From: an uncultured Eubacterium sp.
Lineage (GTDB): Bacteria; Bacillota; Clostridia; Lachnospirales; Lachnospiraceae
Direction: 5' to 3'
Assembly (NCBI GenBank): GCA_910580075.1
Contig: CAJTVR010000044.1
Span: 4,587-19,936 of the forward strand
DNA length: 15,350 bases
Shown here: positions 14,434 through 15,350 of the stretch, piece after piece
Position numbering within the stretch: position 1 is the first letter of the stretch
How the letters are laid out: every line of letters begins with the position of its first letter
The notes under the pieces: model-generated
What the model was told of the DNA's origin: nothing
Seen by the model: only the letters and a program-made list of their open reading frames with translations
The model's database searches: none
Translations under genes and position numbers: made by a program

Positions 14434-15350
14434 ATGGTAAAAGCAGTTGTAGGCGCTAACTGGGGTGACGAGGGCAAAGGCAAGATTACAGATATGCTGG
14501 CAGAAAATGCCGATATCATTGTCCGGTTCCAGGGCGGAGCCAATGCAGGGCATACAATTAAAAATCATTATGGAAAATTCTCGCTGCATACACTTCCGTC
14601 CGGCGTATTTTATGGTCATACTACGAGTATTATCGGAAACGGTGTTGCACTGGATATTAAAAAATTATGCAGTGAAATTGACGGCATTGTAAAACAGGGG
14701 GTTCCGCAGCCTAAGATTTTAGTATCTGACAGGGCGCAGATTGTGATGTCTTACCATGTGCTGTTCGATGAGTATGAAGAAGAGCGCCTTGGAAAGAAAT
14801 CTTTCGGCTCTACAAAGTCAGGAATAGCACCTTTTTATTCTGATAAATATGCAAAAATAGGATTTCAGGTCAGCGAGCTTTTTGACGAAGAGCTGCTTCG
14901 GGAAAAAACAGAACGGATCTGTGAAATAAAAAATGTACAGCTGGAGCATCTGTATCATAAACCGGTTTTAAAACCGGAAGATTTACTCCAGGAACTGCAT
15001 GAATATAAAGAACTGATTTCGCCGTATACAGCAGATGTGTCAGCATATCTGTATCAGGCGTTAAAAGAGAATAAGACCATTCTCCTGGAAGGACAGCTTG
15101 GCACGCTGCGCGACCCGGATCATGGCATTTATCCAATGGTGACATCTTCATCCACACTGGCTGGCTACGGAGCGATTGGCGCAGGCATTCCTCCTTATGA
15201 AATCAGCCAGGTAATTACGGTATGCAAGGCATATTCCAGTGCGGTAGGAGCAGGTGAATTTGTCAGTGAGATTTTCGGGGAAGAAGCAGAGGAATTAAGA
15301 AGACGCGGCGGCGACGGCGGAGAATACGGTGCTACGACAGGCCGTCCGCG
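14434..15350 (+). CDS. purA: adenylosuccinate synthetase (3' partial)
   Basis: The first 305 codons of a gene that runs off the window; full PurA is about 420-430 residues. The enzyme joins IMP and aspartate using GTP, the first committed step from IMP to AMP. Catalytic residues are visible: D12 in WGDEGKGK (E. coli D13) and H40 in GGANAGHT (E. coli H41). The later blocks DPDHGIYPMVTSSSTLAG and TTGRPR are also present. Some sites differ from the textbook enzyme: EGQLGTL replaces EGAQGT near residue 219, and FGSTKSGIAPFYSDK replaces IGTT-GIGPAY. I believe this is a Clostridia-type PurA branch. GGAGG at 14421-14425 lies 8 bp before the ATG. Expression likely starts at the promoter at 14298. Confidence 0.95.
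   Translation, partial: MVKAVVGANWGDEGKGKITDMLAENADIIVRFQGGANAGHTIKNHYGKFSLHTLPSGVFYGHTTSIIGNGVALDIKKLCSEIDGIVKQGVPQPKILVSDRAQIVMSYHVLFDEYEEERLGKKSFGSTKSGIAPFYSDKYAKIGFQVSELFDEELLREKTERICEIKNVQLEHLYHKPVLKPEDLLQELHEYKELISPYTADVSAYLYQALKENKTILLEGQLGTLRDPDHGIYPMVTSSSTLAGYGAIGAGIPPYEISQVITVCKAYSSAVGAGEFVSEIFGEEAEELRRRGGDGGEYGATTGRP

Noticed and set aside
14465..14692. A 75-codon plus-strand frame within purA.
   Set aside because: It is out of frame with purA, whose protein motifs are unmistakable over the same bases.

Overview
The window looks like a chromosomal segment of a Gram-positive, low-to-mid GC, spore-forming member of Clostridia, most likely Lachnospiraceae. The support is the rsmD-coaD-ylbJ neighbourhood, a CIRCE-controlled groES-groEL operon, strong AGGAGG-type ribosome binding sites and the style of the proteins. 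Assignment below family level is not possible from sequence alone. Most genes are core housekeeping genes; the surprise is in the intergenic DNA.

Layout. 1-1728 (+): the 3' part of rsmD, coaD, and a coiled-coil protein of unknown role. 1790-2698 (-): a YlbJ-like sporulation membrane protein, divergent from an M23 peptidase (2746-3612, +). 3699-5567 (+): a YgiQ-type radical SAM protein. 5568-6558: almost 1 kb with no credible gene, filled from 5582 to 6511 by a dense set of nested inverted and direct repeats. 6559-9567: a sigma-A promoter, a 50-residue membrane protein, alaS and a terminator. 9568-11010: a small XRE-type regulator (-) divergent from a 113-residue unknown protein (+), with two promoters and a dyad between them. 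11031-13289: the groESL operon with promoter, CIRCE and terminator. 13293-14284: degV with its own promoter. 14298-15350: purA, cut by the window end, with a terminator-like hairpin between its promoter and its start.

The most interesting locus is 5582-6511. Two elements of about 290 bp (A on +, B on -) lie in inverted orientation around three tandem repeats of about 100 bp. Read in the same orientation, A and B fold into the same plan: a long closing stem, a second long stem, a hairpin with stacked helices and a GGGGC/GCCCC hairpin. At least eleven base pairs differ between the copies by compensated double changes, and conserved A.A mismatches keep their place. This is what a conserved structured RNA, or a structure-maintained DNA element, would show. 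I do not recognise the family.

Other points: a possible terminator/antiterminator switch in the purA leader, a likely operator over the second promoter of the 113-residue protein, and 10-bp phased repeats upstream of the groE promoter. The genes serve ribosome and tRNA charging functions (rsmD, alaS), CoA and purine synthesis (coaD, purA), protein folding (groESL), lipid handling (degV) and sporulation or the cell envelope (ylbJ, M23). They do not form one pathway.
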